A DNA stretch of 64,000 nt from Sediminicola sp037203765 (GCF_037203765.1 NZ_JBBCAS010000008.1:137772-201771), one strand, 5' to 3'; positions 34,798 through 45,630 are shown, counted from the stretch's first letter. Numbers and translations: made by a program. Notes: generated by a model not told the origin, from the letters alone.

Positions 34798-36555
34798 CTA
34801 CTGGGCAATCACCTGCTTTACCGCACCGCAGGTCAACATAGCATCACCATAATAGGGGTTTAGGATTTCCTTTTCCCAACTCAACCAATCAGCACCCTTA
34901 TTCTTATTGGCCATAGGGCAATTTTGCACATACAAAGTGCTAGGTAGGGCCTTTAAATTAGTAGAAATGGAAATCATTTTGGCCGAAAGGGCTATAAAAT
35001 GGTTTCTTTGACTTTCAATTTTATTACCGCTGGAAATGGCATCCAACATTTGCCCGATGGTATCCAAATGATCTATGGTCCTTTGGTCCAACCCGGTTTT
35101 TTTGAGCTGTTTTAGCCTTGCCAAGGCAATTTTGGACGTACTACGAGCTTTGTCCCCATTTGAAGATACCAGCGCATTTTTTATTTCCATGTAATATTCC
35201 AAAATTCCCATGAACTCTTGTTGAAAAGATGCTGGCATTTGTATTTCAGTCTGCCCCACTGCCCCTATTGTACTCATCGGCATAGCTGTATGGCCTTCAT
35301 GACCGGTCATGGTCTTAGCCCCAACTTGATTCATCATGGACTTTTTGCCCTTCAATTGGGCCGCAGCATCCACAGTAAAGGTACCATTGACTACAATTTC
35401 CACACCGTTTTCCAATCCTTCCAGGACTTGATAAAAACCATTATTCACATTTCCCAAAGTCACTTCTCGCATTTCAAATATTGGTTGATTCTGATCGCTT
35501 TTAATATAAACTACTGATCTCTCCCCTGTCCATAGTACTGCACTTTCCGGAATTGCAATACCATCGCTTTTTTGGCCGGACTCCATGGCCACCGTGCCCG
35601 CCACAAACATTCCTGGTTTTAGCAGACCATCCTTATTCTGTATTACGGCCCTTACCTCAACGGTACGCTTATCGGAGTTTAAAATGGGATTTATAAAAGA
35701 TATTTTAGCTTTGAAATTTGTATTCGGATAGGAATTTGGCACAACAGTTATTATCTGGTCCTTATTTAGACTACTTACTTGATTTTCATAAGAATCAAAT
35801 ACCGCCCATACCGAGCTTAAATTTGCCAAACTGAACAAAGGGGCACCTTGTTTTATATAATCGCCTTCTTCCACCATTATTTTGGAAACTGTACCGGTAA
35901 TATTGGCATACACGGGAAAATTTTCATTGACCTTGCCCCTAGATTCTATCAGTTCGATTTGCTTATCAGATAGCTTCCATAATTTCAATTTGTTTCTCAC
36001 AGCCTTGTACAAGGCCGGTTGAGATTCTTTTAGGTTGGATGCAGTGAGCAGTTCTTGTTGTGCGGATACCAATTCTGGAGAATATATCGCGGCCAATAGC
36101 TGCCCCTTTTTTATTTCCTCCCCTTCAAAATTAACATATAGCTTTTCTATCCTTCCGCCAAAATAGGCTGCTTGCGTACCGTTGATCTCTTGGTTTTCCT
36201 CTATTTTGCCCGAGAGTTTTAACGCTCCAGATTGCACCTTACCATCACCAACTACCATGGTTTTTATATTGGCAAGGGCCATGGCATTTTCTGTCATTTT
36301 AAATTGTCCGATCGACAAACCGTCCGCCCCGGATTCTGCAGGAATTAGGTCCATGCCGCAAATAGGGCAATCTCCAGGTTCTGGTTGCATAATTTGTGGA
36401 TGCATGGAACAGGTCCACATTTTTCCGCTCGCTATCTCCTCACTATGGTCATGTTCCTCAGAATTAAGATTATTGTCATGACCTCCAAAAATAAGGTATC
36501 CCGCTAATAGCCCTCCAAGAACTGCCAACACTATATATAAACTATTTTTTTTCAT
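34798..36555 (-). CDS. cusB: CusB-like RND periplasmic adaptor with DUF3347 tail
   Basis: A 585-residue membrane-fusion protein for a heavy-metal RND pump. Residues 1-24 are an N-terminal anchor/signal. A small metal-binding module follows: WTCSMHPQIMQPEPGDCPICGMDL (about 48-70). The adaptor core (barrel-sandwich and beta-barrel) spans 100-410. Residues 440-585 form a DUF3347 domain with CPMANKNKGADWLSWE and NPYYGDAMLTCGAVK, closely matching the free-standing DUF3347 protein at 40034. It should connect the CusA pump and the TolC channel across the periplasm. It is the last gene of the copper locus on the minus strand. Confidence 0.92.
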   Translation of the reverse strand: MKKNSLYIVLAVLGGLLAGYLIFGGHDNNLNSEEHDHSEEIASGKMWTCSMHPQIMQPEPGDCPICGMDLIPAESGADGLSIGQFKMTENAMALANIKTMVVGDGKVQSGALKLSGKIEENQEINGTQAAYFGGRIEKLYVNFEGEEIKKGQLLAAIYSPELVSAQQELLTASNLKESQPALYKAVRNKLKLWKLSDKQIELIESRGKVNENFPVYANITGTVSKIMVEEGDYIKQGAPLFSLANLSSVWAVFDSYENQVSSLNKDQIITVVPNSYPNTNFKAKISFINPILNSDKRTVEVRAVIQNKDGLLKPGMFVAGTVAMESGQKSDGIAIPESAVLWTGERSVVYIKSDQNQPIFEMREVTLGNVNNGFYQVLEGLENGVEIVVNGTFTVDAAAQLKGKKSMMNQVGAKTMTGHEGHTAMPMSTIGAVGQTEIQMPASFQQEFMGILEYYMEIKNALVSSNGDKARSTSKIALARLKQLKKTGLDQRTIDHLDTIGQMLDAISSGNKIESQRNHFIALSAKMISISTNLKALPSTLYVQNCPMANKNKGADWLSWEKEILNPYYGDAMLTCGAVKQVIAQ

Positions 36556-36651
36556 CGATCTAATTGATTTTAAATATTAGATTCATTTCTTTTAATTCTT
36601 ATTCTATCCTGACAGCTAGTCTTTTTCACTAATCATCACTATCGGATCAAA

Positions 36652-37362
36652 CTACATTTTCTTTTTACCAAACCTGTTCCGTATCGTTGGGGAACTAACA
36701 TACCACAAGGTAAACCCGCTTAGTACCGTGACCAACCCCAATAAAGAAAAAGCCCTTAAAATTATGTTGTTGAAGTCGTCCCTACCCTCATAATCCATAG
36801 TATGCGTCATCCATAAAAAATCGAACCAACGCCAATCCCTATGACGTAAGGTTTTAAAGGAACCATCAGCAATAGAAACATATGCCTTAATATCCTCAGC
36901 GGTATCAAAGGAAATAACATATGCCGGTAGGGGACCGCCTCTATACTCATGATGTTTCCCCGTTGCTGTAATACGCTCCACCTCTTTTACCCTTAATCCA
37001 GGGATCATATTTTTTTTGACGACCATCAAAGCCTCATCTTTTGAAATTTCTTCTTTCAAAACTCCCGTTGTAGCATTGAACATCTGATCTCCGTTTACCA
37101 AATAGTACGGAGTCCCACCGATATCTTGCAAGGAAAGGGATGTGATTTCCAATGGACTTATTATCTCTGATGGACTGATCAAATTGTCAAAGGATGAAAG
37201 CGCCATATCTTTTTTTCGGAAATGGTCCCCATGGATCTCATCAATATCTGTCCAGCTAAAATACATCCCACTTATGGTCCACATTAAAAATTGAATCCCT
37301 AGAAAGAGCCCTAAATAACGGTGCACCTTTCTAAATTTTCTTATGGTCTTTCTTTTTATCAT
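36652..37362 (-). CDS. PepSY-associated transmembrane protein
   Basis: A 236-residue inner-membrane protein. A first helix (KVHRYLGLFLGIQFLMWTISGMYFSW) follows a basic N-terminus and the last helix is near residues 195-220. The periplasmic middle has PepSY-like repeats (DALMVVKKNMIPGLRVKEVERIT, AYVISFDTAEDIKAYVSIADG). Proteins with this architecture accompany metal and siderophore systems and may reduce or buffer metals; no redox centre is visible here besides histidines near the membrane. It sits in the copper locus between the CopA-like ATPase and CusB. A smaller relative is at 63200. Confidence 0.85.
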   Translation of the reverse strand: MIKRKTIRKFRKVHRYLGLFLGIQFLMWTISGMYFSWTDIDEIHGDHFRKKDMALSSFDNLISPSEIISPLEITSLSLQDIGGTPYYLVNGDQMFNATTGVLKEEISKDEALMVVKKNMIPGLRVKEVERITATGKHHEYRGGPLPAYVISFDTAEDIKAYVSIADGSFKTLRHRDWRWFDFLWMTHTMDYEGRDDFNNIILRAFSLLGLVTVLSGFTLWYVSSPTIRNRFGKKKM

Positions 37363-37445
37363 TACATTTAAAATAGGTTGGTCAAATCTTAGTTATTTTT
37401 AATCCTGTTCTACTGTATAATTTAAGCTATCAATTATAGTATTGG

Positions 37446-39947
37446 TTAGTTAATAGTTGTAGTTCGCAATCTCAGGGCATTGGCAATCACAGATACCGAG
37501 CTAAAACTCATTGCCGCAGCGGCTATCATTGGAGATAATAAAACTCCAAAAACCGGAAACAGTACTCCGGCCGCTATGGGTACACCTAGGGTGTTATAGA
37601 TCAATGCAAAAAATAAATTTTGTTTGATGTTTTTCATCACCTTATCACTCAGGTTTCTCGCTTTGACTATTCCGTTTAAATCTCCTTTTACCAGAGTTAT
37701 CCCTGCACTTTCAATGGCCACATCCGTACCTGTGCCCATGGCAATACCTACATCACTTTTTGCCAATGCCGGGGCATCGTTGATTCCATCTCCGGCCATG
37801 GCCACCACCTTACCACTTTTTTGAAGTCGCTCCACTTCTTTCAATTTGTCCTCCGGCAACATGGAAGCCTTAAAATCTGCCAGGTTCAATTCATGTGCTA
37901 CTGCTTGGGCAGTTTCGTGATTATCTCCTGTTAACATGATCACCCCTATGCCTTTTGCCTGCAATTCTTTGATAGCTGTGGCGCTGGTCTGTTTTATTTT
38001 GTCACCAATCACGATATAGCCAACACCTTCTTTATCTATGGAAAGATAAGAGACTGTTTTGCCCTGCTTTTGATGGAACATGGCTTTATCCCTCATGTTC
38101 TGGGGAATCACCGCACCGGCATACTCCATCATTTTATCATTGCCCAGTGCCACCTTTTTTCCACGAACGATTCCTTCAACGCCTTTCCCAATAACAGCAT
38201 TAAACCCTTCTGTTTCGAAAAATTCAACACCTTGATCTTTACCATAAGCAACTGTAGCCTCCGCCAAGGGGTGCTCACTATATTGATTTATGGAAATAAT
38301 ATGTTGAAGTACTTCCTTATTGGAATATTTGTCACTTGTAGCACCGACCGTTTCTACGGTAGGTTTGCCTTCTGTTAAAGTTCCTGTCTTATCCACGATC
38401 AGGACATTTACTTTGGCCATCTTCTCCAAGGCCTCGGCATTTTTGATCAGCACTCCGTTCTGGGCCCCCTTCCCTACTCCTACCATTACGGACATGGGCG
38501 TAGCCAACCCTAAAGCACAGGGACATGCTATAATCAATACGGCAATGGCATTTACCAGTGCATACACATAGGCCGGATCTGGTCCCCATATGGCCCATAC
38601 CACGAACGTAATAAGAGAGATCAAAACAACCACCGGAACAAAATATCCTGAAATAGTATCTGCCAGTTTTTGGATTGGGGCCCTGCTTCTACTAGCATCG
38701 TTCACCATCTGTATAATTTGCGCTAGTAAGGTGTCGGACCCGATCTTTTCTGCCTTCATCAAAAAGGACTGGTTACCATTGATTGTTCCACTGCTCAAGG
38801 AATCTCCCACCGCCTTATCTACTGGAATGGGTTCGCCTGTGATCATAGACTCATCAACAGTGGTGCGTCCTTCGGTCACTGAGCCATCCACAGGGATTTT
38901 ATCCCCTGGCTTAACACGTAGTATATCCCCCAAGGCGATAGCATCTATGCTAATTTCCTCTTCCTTTCCATCTACTACCCGTATGGCCTTGTTGGGGGCC
39001 AATTTCAACAACTCCTTTACGGCAGAATTGGTCTTGCTATGGGCACGGGCCTCCATTACCTGTCCCATTAACACCAAGGTTAAAATAACCGTTGCTGCTT
39101 CAAAATAGATATGTACGGTTCCAGTTTCGGTCTTGAATTGATCTGGAAAAAAATCTGGAAAGACCAAGCCAAACACGCTAAATAACCATGCCACCCCTGC
39201 ACCAATACCAATGAGGGTGAACATATTGAGGTTCCATGTCTTTATAGATCGGTAGGCCCGTTCAAAGAACATCCAAGTGGCATAAAAGACTACGGGGATG
39301 GATAACACCAATTGCATCCAATTCCATTTTTTAAGATCCAAAATCGCGTACAATGGATTATTGGGTACCATTTCTGACATGGCAATCAAAAAAATAGGAA
39401 GGGTGAAGCCCACCGCTATCCAGAATTTTTTCAATAACTTTTTATAATTTTTCTCCTCCTCGGAAAGGTCTGCCTGTAAGGGAACCAAGTCCATCCCACA
39501 AATAGGGCATGAACCTGGGCCGTCTTTATCAACCTCCGGATGCATAGGACAGGTCCATTGCTCCAATGTTGAGGCGGATAAGTTTTGTTCTTCCACCAAA
39601 TCCATTCCACATACGGGACAATCACCAGGTTTGTCATAGGTTTTATCCCCCTCACAATGCATGGGGCAATAATAGATACCCGTACCTTTTCCTTTGGGCA
39701 CTTTTTGTTTGGTCATGGCAGATTTCGAAGTTTCCCCTGGAAGATGTATGGTGTAGTGTCCCCCGGCTTTTTCCAAGGCAGTTTTAAAAGAATCCATTGG
39801 AATATGCGAATCCATTTCAATAACGGCCTCTGCTTTTTCCAGATCAACGGAAGCACTGACCACGCCGTCCACTTTTTGCAAAGTATTTTCGACATGAGTA
39901 CGACACCCATTGCAGGTCATTCCATGAATTTGATAGGTATGTTTCAT
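37446..39947 (-). CDS. copA: copper-type P1B ATPase with three N-terminal metal modules
   Basis: An 833-residue metal-transporting ATPase. The N-terminus has one HMA domain (GMTCNGCRTHVENT, C12 and C15) and two consecutive CPMH...CPxCGMDL metal-binding modules at about 92-116 and 132-155. The transmembrane metal site is CPC at 475-477 (IACPCALGLATP). The phosphorylated Asp is D519 in DKTGTLTEGKP, followed by GDGINDAPALAKSDVG. CPC plus the locus context point to Cu(I) export; silver is also possible. The double module is characteristic of Bacteroidetes CopA and is repeated in CusB nearby. Confidence 0.94.
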   Translation of the reverse strand: MKHTYQIHGMTCNGCRTHVENTLQKVDGVVSASVDLEKAEAVIEMDSHIPMDSFKTALEKAGGHYTIHLPGETSKSAMTKQKVPKGKGTGIYYCPMHCEGDKTYDKPGDCPVCGMDLVEEQNLSASTLEQWTCPMHPEVDKDGPGSCPICGMDLVPLQADLSEEEKNYKKLLKKFWIAVGFTLPIFLIAMSEMVPNNPLYAILDLKKWNWMQLVLSIPVVFYATWMFFERAYRSIKTWNLNMFTLIGIGAGVAWLFSVFGLVFPDFFPDQFKTETGTVHIYFEAATVILTLVLMGQVMEARAHSKTNSAVKELLKLAPNKAIRVVDGKEEEISIDAIALGDILRVKPGDKIPVDGSVTEGRTTVDESMITGEPIPVDKAVGDSLSSGTINGNQSFLMKAEKIGSDTLLAQIIQMVNDASRSRAPIQKLADTISGYFVPVVVLISLITFVVWAIWGPDPAYVYALVNAIAVLIIACPCALGLATPMSVMVGVGKGAQNGVLIKNAEALEKMAKVNVLIVDKTGTLTEGKPTVETVGATSDKYSNKEVLQHIISINQYSEHPLAEATVAYGKDQGVEFFETEGFNAVIGKGVEGIVRGKKVALGNDKMMEYAGAVIPQNMRDKAMFHQKQGKTVSYLSIDKEGVGYIVIGDKIKQTSATAIKELQAKGIGVIMLTGDNHETAQAVAHELNLADFKASMLPEDKLKEVERLQKSGKVVAMAGDGINDAPALAKSDVGIAMGTGTDVAIESAGITLVKGDLNGIVKARNLSDKVMKNIKQNLFFALIYNTLGVPIAAGVLFPVFGVLLSPMIAAAAMSFSSVSVIANALRLRTTTIN

Positions 39948-40033
39948 TTGATGCTTGTCGTTAAATACATGTTCGTTTTACCAATTTGATCCTCTTACTA
40001 CTAAAGATACTTTGATTACTACATATTTCATTG

Positions 40034-40591
40034 CTATTGGATGGTTTCCTTAACCGCCCCACAAGTCAACATCATATCTCCATAATATGGATTTCTAATC
40101 TCTGAAACCTCTGAAAACCAATATCCTCCCGTATTATTGAAGGCCATTGGGCAAAACTGCTTATAAATGGTTCCTTGGGCCAACTGATCCTTAAATAGTT
40201 GTTCCGCTTTGGACGTTAACGTGGCAAACAACTCCCTTTGTTTTCCAATATCTTCGCTGTTGGCCATTTCTTGAGCAACCCCCTTGAATTCCATTTCGTT
40301 TTCATCCAGGTTCTCTGCCAGCTTTTTTGCAGCGGTTTTTGTTCCCTCAACATCTGTCTTGGTCAATGCAGTTTTTATAGCCAAGTAGCCATTAAAAATT
40401 TTTCCGGTAGCATCATCTTTAAAGGAAACCATGGCTGTAGCATCTTCTTTGATTTCTGTCACTGCCGAGGCTTCTGGTGTTATAGGTTCCTTTTTCTTTT
40501 CCTCCCCACATGCGGTCATCACCAATAGGGTTAATCCTGCGAAAATTGCGTAATTACTTTGTTTCTTTTTCTTTAACATATTGTACTTCAT
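40034..40591 (-). CDS. DUF3347 lipoprotein/periplasmic protein
   Basis: A 185-residue exported protein with a lipobox-like segment (LTLLVMTACGEEKKK). The mature part is the DUF3347 domain: a helical bundle and the block FCPMAFNNTGGYWFSEVSEIRNPYYGDMMLTCGAVKETIQ, in which the Cys, Met and Tyr residues are good copper ligand candidates. The same block closes the CusB-like protein. It probably acts as a periplasmic copper-binding partner of the CusCBA pump, similar in role to CusF, but that is an inference from position. It lies between the TolC-family gene and the ATPase. Confidence 0.85.
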   Translation of the reverse strand: MKYNMLKKKKQSNYAIFAGLTLLVMTACGEEKKKEPITPEASAVTEIKEDATAMVSFKDDATGKIFNGYLAIKTALTKTDVEGTKTAAKKLAENLDENEMEFKGVAQEMANSEDIGKQRELFATLTSKAEQLFKDQLAQGTIYKQFCPMAFNNTGGYWFSEVSEIRNPYYGDMMLTCGAVKETIQ

Positions 40592-40630
40592 AATTTTAAT
40601 TTTACTAGTATAATTGATTCACTTTTTTAT

Positions 40631-41863
40631 CTATTCGTTATTGCCCAAATAATTGATAAGGGCCGATTCCATATAATAATTCTTTACGGCTTCAATTTGA
40701 TTCATTTGAATTTTAAGCTGTAACTCTTGGATTTCCAAAACATCATTAAAATTAATGGTGCCCGTTTCGTAATTTTTGATCAAAATTTCCTCCGCATCTT
40801 TAGCCTGTCTATAATTCTTCTCTTGGATATTATATTTGATACGGGCCGATTCCCTAGATGATATTGCTTTGCTCAAAAGCGTTTTCAGTTTGTTTTTCTG
40901 ATTCATTTTCTGGGCACTGATTTCTTCTTGCCGCAAGCTGTTCTGTACGGTCCTGGACTTAAACTTTGAATTGAATATCGGAATGGAAACAGTTACCATG
41001 GGCATAATGATGTCTTTCCCGTTATCACTAAAAGTCATGTCATTTCGTTCCGCAACCGGGATATAATCCAATCCAAAACCAAGGTCAGGATTTGTCTCTT
41101 TACGGTTCAATATTTCTGATTGGGTTACGGATTCATAGAGCCTGTCGTATTTCAGTAATTCAGGGTGCAGTTGAACATCCCATGTCAGATCCTTATGTTC
41201 CTCGATCACAGATAAGTTATCCGCCAAATCAATTTGCAGTTCCTCTTCCCTGTTCAATAGGTTGTTAAAAAGACTTTCTTCGGATACATAGTCCAGCACC
41301 AGAACATCCTTTTGGGCCAGCAATTCATTTTGTCTTATTTGCAAACGCAAAACGTCCACAGCCGAGGCATTTCCGACTTCCACGGAGGTCAAAGCCAATT
41401 TTTCATACGTTTTGAGGAGGACTATATTTTCTTCCAGCAGCTCTTGCTGTTTTTTGATCGCATACAATCTGTAATACGATTGGGATACCGATAGTCTTAG
41501 TTTGCGTTTGATAATGACCATGTCCAGGTAATCCACTTCGGATAAGGCCGAGATATAATTTTCCCTTGCCGTTATGGAACCGAACCAGGGCACCATTTGC
41601 TTGACCGAAAACCTTGCTTTCTGCGCTCCCGTCCTGGTCTCTGGCTCACTCACAAACAACCCAGCGCTCACTTCCGTATTTCCCAAAGTATTCGCCTCAT
41701 TTATCTTCTCTTTGGAAATGTTGTACCGCAGTACAAAAGCCTGTAATTCTGGATTATTGTTCTCTGCCTGCTCCAAGAAACTTTCCAAAGTTTGCCCCTG
41801 TGACAAATGGACACAAAGTATTGAAAAAAACAGCGATATAATATGTACCTTATTGAATTTCAT
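40631..41863 (-). CDS. TolC-family outer-membrane channel
   Basis: A 410-residue OEP/TolC-type protein (signal ends near SQG|QTLE). The two long helical hairpin repeats of the family are seen (NNPELQAFVLRYNISKEKINEANTLGNTEVSAGL and RKETNPDLGFGLDYIPVAERN). It should form the outer-membrane duct of the CusCBA-type pump. The gene is 5 bases from the CusA stop and 39 bases from the DUF3347 gene, on the same strand, so one operon is clear. Confidence 0.9.
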   Translation of the reverse strand: MKFNKVHIISLFFSILCVHLSQGQTLESFLEQAENNNPELQAFVLRYNISKEKINEANTLGNTEVSAGLFVSEPETRTGAQKARFSVKQMVPWFGSITARENYISALSEVDYLDMVIIKRKLRLSVSQSYYRLYAIKKQQELLEENIVLLKTYEKLALTSVEVGNASAVDVLRLQIRQNELLAQKDVLVLDYVSEESLFNNLLNREEELQIDLADNLSVIEEHKDLTWDVQLHPELLKYDRLYESVTQSEILNRKETNPDLGFGLDYIPVAERNDMTFSDNGKDIIMPMVTVSIPIFNSKFKSRTVQNSLRQEEISAQKMNQKNKLKTLLSKAISSRESARIKYNIQEKNYRQAKDAEEILIKNYETGTINFNDVLEIQELQLKIQMNQIEAVKNYYMESALINYLGNNE

Positions 41864-41868
41864 CTGTC

Positions 41869-44800
41869 TTAAATTGTAGCTTGATTTTGCAGCAACTTTG
41901 CTGATTTTCTATTAGAAATTTCTTGTCGCCAACTAAAAAGTACCGGTACAATGAAATATGAGGTTATATCTATGATCATTCCCCCGAAAATAGGAATTGC
42001 CATAGGAATCATGATATCGCTTCCCTTGCCCGTGGATGTCAATACCGGCAGGAGTGCCAAGATGGTGGTCACCGTGGTCATCAAACAGGGACGAATTCGT
42101 TTTTGGGCCGCTTCCAAAGTAGCTGCTCTTATTTCTTTAATGGTCGACGGATTTTCTTTTTCGAAGGTCTGGGTCAAATAGGTTGCCATGACTACCCCGT
42201 CATCTGTAGCAATTCCGAATAGGGCAATAAATCCCACCCATACAGCTACACTGAGATTAATTGTTTTCATATTGAACAAGTCCCGTAGGTTTTCCCCGAA
42301 AAAATCGAAGTTGAAAAACCAATCTTGGCCGTACAACCACAGCATAATAAATCCGCCTGCGAAAGCTACAGTGATTCCTGTAAAGACCATTAAAGATGTA
42401 GTAACCGATCGGAATTGGAAATATAGGATCAGAAATATAATCACTAAAGCCAGAGGCACCACAATGGACAATGTTTTTTCAGCCCTTAACTGGTTTTCAT
42501 AGGTCCCTGTAAAACGATAACTGATGCCCTTGGGAACTATCAATTCTCCTGCGGCTATCTTTTGCTCAATAAGGGCTTGGGCGTTCTCTACGACATTGAC
42601 CTCGGCAAAACCGTCCAATTTATCAAATAGCACATAACCCACAAGAAAAGTATCCTCACTTTTAATGACTTGCGGCCCTTTTTCATATCGTATTGTTACC
42701 AATTCGCTCAAAGGAACCTGTGCCCCACTGGCAACTGGCACATAGATATTCTTGAGATCCTCAGGGTTTTCACGTAATTCCCTGGGATAGCGTACCCGCA
42801 CCCCATATCGTTCCCTCCCCTCTACAGTTTGTGTCAGGGACATTCCCCCAACGGCGACTTCCAGTACGCGCTGTACATCCTCGATCAAAATGCCATATCG
42901 TGCCAACTGATCTCGGTTGATATCAATCAGTAGATAAGGCTTTCCCACGATCCTATCGGCAAAAACGGCCTCATCCTTTACCCCTTCAGCTTCTTTAAGG
43001 ATGCTCTCCAATTGGAGACCAAAAGCCTCGATCTGCTTTAAGTCCTGTCCCTTTACTTTGATACCCATAGGCGCTCGCATTCCTGTCTGTAACATTACCA
43101 ACCTGGTCTCGATTGGCTGTAGTTTGGGCGCAGAAGTAACTCCTGGCAGTCGCGTTACCTTGACAATTTCGTTCCAGATATCGTCTGGAGATTGGATTTC
43201 AGGTCGCCAATTACGGTAGTATTCCCCAGAGGAATCAGGAACTAGGTTTTCTGAAGTCACCTCATAAAATGCTACAGCACCCGCAGTGTTGGTGTTTTCA
43301 GTTCTTTCTTTTACCAAATTTGGATTAACCACATATCCTCCATCTTTGGTTAGGAAACGCTCTTCATTGTCAACTTTAAAGCGTTGCCGTTTCCCATCCT
43401 TATTCAATAGGTATTCAGGTTTATATTGAATGATGTTTTCATACATGGATAAGGGAGCGGGATCCAAGGCTGATTCTGTTCTTCCTGCTTTCCCCACAAC
43501 AGTTTGCACTTCCGGAATACTGGCCACGGCCATATCCAATTGTTGCAGGACACGTTTGTTCTCAGCAACACCAGAATGGGGAAGTGAGGTGGGCATCAAA
43601 AGAAACGTTCCTTCATTAAGGGCCGGCATAAATTCTTTTCCGGTATTTCTCATTACCCAAATCCCAAAAATCAAAACGGAGATAGGAATCAATAAAAAGA
43701 GTAGCCTATTCTGTAAGGCCCATGCAAGTATTCTGGAATAATATTGTTGAAAAACATAGAATACTCCCAACAATCCAAAACAAATCACCCCTACAAAAAG
43801 AAAGTTCATGAAAATGCTCCGATCAAAACCAAGAGGTCGCCAATATGCGGATAAAAGGATTACTATGGCCAGTACTGAGATGATGATATTGATAAGATTG
43901 CCCCTTTTATCTGTGACAAAATCTTTTAAAAGCAGGACTCCCACTATTCCAAATGCAATTAAAAGTAAACCGAGCCAAAATCCCATAATAATGGCTCCCA
44001 ATCCCACCGCGATTAATGCCACATTGATGATATATCTAAAGTTGATTTTATAGTTCCTCTTTCTAAATAAATAAGCTGCAAAAGGGGGAATCAAAAACAA
44101 GGCGATAATTATTGATGCAGTCAATGCCATGGTTTTGGTAAATGCCAACGGCCTAAATAGTTTCCCTTCGGCACCTAACAATGTGAATACAGGGAGAAAG
44201 CTAATGATAGTGGTCATCACTGCAGTGAAGATTGCTCCTGAAACCTCAGCTGTGGCATTGTAAACTATGGCGTCCATGGATAGTTTCCCCTTATCCTCAT
44301 CGATATGGCGAATAATATTTTCCGCGAGTATTACGCCAACGTCCACCATGGTACCTATAGCTATTGCTATTCCTGAAAGTGCCACAATATTGGCATCCAC
44401 CCCAAAAAGTTTCATGGCTATGAACACCATCAATACGGCCACGGGCAGCAAGCCAGAAATAAGTATGGAAGCCCTGAGGTTGAAAACCATTACAATAATG
44501 ACCAAAATTGTGATCAATATTTCCATGGTCAATGCCTCATTAAGGGTTCCCAGCGTTTCTTGGATGAGTTCTGTACGATCGTAAAAAGGCACAATGGTCA
44601 ATTGGGAAGTACGCCCATCGCTTAATTTCTTTGACGGTAGTCCTGCACTAAGCTCTCCAATTTTTTTCTTAACATTATTGATGACCTCCAGCGGGTTGGC
44701 ACCATACCTGGCAACGACGACCCCACCCGCGACTTCGGCTCCTTCTTTATCTAAAATACCTCTTCGCACAGCGGGCCCCAATGATACATTGGCTATATCC

Positions 44801-45630
44801 TTGATTCTTATGGCGGTATAATCATTAGAACTTACCACCGCATTCTTTATATCGTCCAAGGATTTAATATAGCCCAAGCCTCTTACCAAGTATTCTGCCT
44901 GGTTAATTTCCAATGTTTGAGCCCCTATATCGCGGTTGCTCTGTTTCACGGCCTTGACAACTTCCTGAAGCCCAATGTTGTATTGCTTCATCAGCTCAGG
45001 CTTCACATCAATTTGATATTCCTGGACATAACCTCCAATAGAGGCCACTTCAGATACCCCGCTTGCAGAAGAAAGGGCAAATTTCACATAGTAATCCTGG
45101 ACACTTCGCAATTCCTGAAGGTCCCATCCTCCGGTTACCTCTCCATTTTCATCCCTTCCCTCGAGGGTGTACCAAAATATTTGTCCCAAGCCTGTAGCAT
45201 CAGGACCCAGGGAAGGATTTACACCTTCAGGCAGCAGGTTGTTGGGTAGGGAATTCAGTTTTTCCAGGATACGGCTTCGGCTCCAATAGAACTCAATATC
45301 TTCCTCAAAGATGATATAGATGCTCGAAAATCCAAACATGGATGAACTTCTAATGGTCTTCACCCCTGGGATTCCCAATAAAGAGGTTGTGAGCGGGTAG
45401 GTAATCTGGTCCTCAATATCTTGGGGGGAACGTCCTTCCCATTTTGTGAAAACAATCTGTTGGTTTTCTCCAATATCCGGAATGGCATCCACGGCAACAG
45501 GGTCATTGGGCAAAAAACCAATATCCCAATTGAAAGGCGCATTGATCGTTCCCCATCCCAAAAAAAGGACGAGCAACAATACGGCTACAAGTTTGTTATC
45601 GATAAAAAATTTGATGCTTTTGTTCAGCAT
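41869..45630 (-). CDS. cusA: CusA/CzcA-family heavy-metal RND pump
   Basis: A 1253-residue inner-membrane RND transporter. It has the twelve-helix, two large periplasmic loop organisation of the HME-RND subfamily. TM4 carries the proton-relay Asp in GIAIAIGTMVDVGVILAENIIRH. The opening ...FVDNKLVAVLLLVLFLGWG and DPVAVDAIPDIGENQQIVFTKWEGRSPQDIEDQ are family signatures. About 200 residues longer than CusA because of extra membrane segments (residues 530-680), a form common in Bacteroidetes. With the adjoining TolC, CusB and CopA-like proteins, copper or silver is the likely substrate. It is 98 bases downstream of the HYC_CC_PP gene. Confidence 0.93.
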   Translation of the reverse strand: MLNKSIKFFIDNKLVAVLLLVLFLGWGTINAPFNWDIGFLPNDPVAVDAIPDIGENQQIVFTKWEGRSPQDIEDQITYPLTTSLLGIPGVKTIRSSSMFGFSSIYIIFEEDIEFYWSRSRILEKLNSLPNNLLPEGVNPSLGPDATGLGQIFWYTLEGRDENGEVTGGWDLQELRSVQDYYVKFALSSASGVSEVASIGGYVQEYQIDVKPELMKQYNIGLQEVVKAVKQSNRDIGAQTLEINQAEYLVRGLGYIKSLDDIKNAVVSSNDYTAIRIKDIANVSLGPAVRRGILDKEGAEVAGGVVVARYGANPLEVINNVKKKIGELSAGLPSKKLSDGRTSQLTIVPFYDRTELIQETLGTLNEALTMEILITILVIIVMVFNLRASILISGLLPVAVLMVFIAMKLFGVDANIVALSGIAIAIGTMVDVGVILAENIIRHIDEDKGKLSMDAIVYNATAEVSGAIFTAVMTTIISFLPVFTLLGAEGKLFRPLAFTKTMALTASIIIALFLIPPFAAYLFRKRNYKINFRYIINVALIAVGLGAIIMGFWLGLLLIAFGIVGVLLLKDFVTDKRGNLINIIISVLAIVILLSAYWRPLGFDRSIFMNFLFVGVICFGLLGVFYVFQQYYSRILAWALQNRLLFLLIPISVLIFGIWVMRNTGKEFMPALNEGTFLLMPTSLPHSGVAENKRVLQQLDMAVASIPEVQTVVGKAGRTESALDPAPLSMYENIIQYKPEYLLNKDGKRQRFKVDNEERFLTKDGGYVVNPNLVKERTENTNTAGAVAFYEVTSENLVPDSSGEYYRNWRPEIQSPDDIWNEIVKVTRLPGVTSAPKLQPIETRLVMLQTGMRAPMGIKVKGQDLKQIEAFGLQLESILKEAEGVKDEAVFADRIVGKPYLLIDINRDQLARYGILIEDVQRVLEVAVGGMSLTQTVEGRERYGVRVRYPRELRENPEDLKNIYVPVASGAQVPLSELVTIRYEKGPQVIKSEDTFLVGYVLFDKLDGFAEVNVVENAQALIEQKIAAGELIVPKGISYRFTGTYENQLRAEKTLSIVVPLALVIIFLILYFQFRSVTTSLMVFTGITVAFAGGFIMLWLYGQDWFFNFDFFGENLRDLFNMKTINLSVAVWVGFIALFGIATDDGVVMATYLTQTFEKENPSTIKEIRAATLEAAQKRIRPCLMTTVTTILALLPVLTSTGKGSDIMIPMAIPIFGGMIIDITSYFIVPVLFSWRQEISNRKSAKLLQNQATI

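Noticed and set aside
38590..39108. 172-codon plus-strand ORF
   Set aside because: Lies wholly antisense to the CopA-like ATPase; its sequence is a mirror of the coding strand with no family resemblance.
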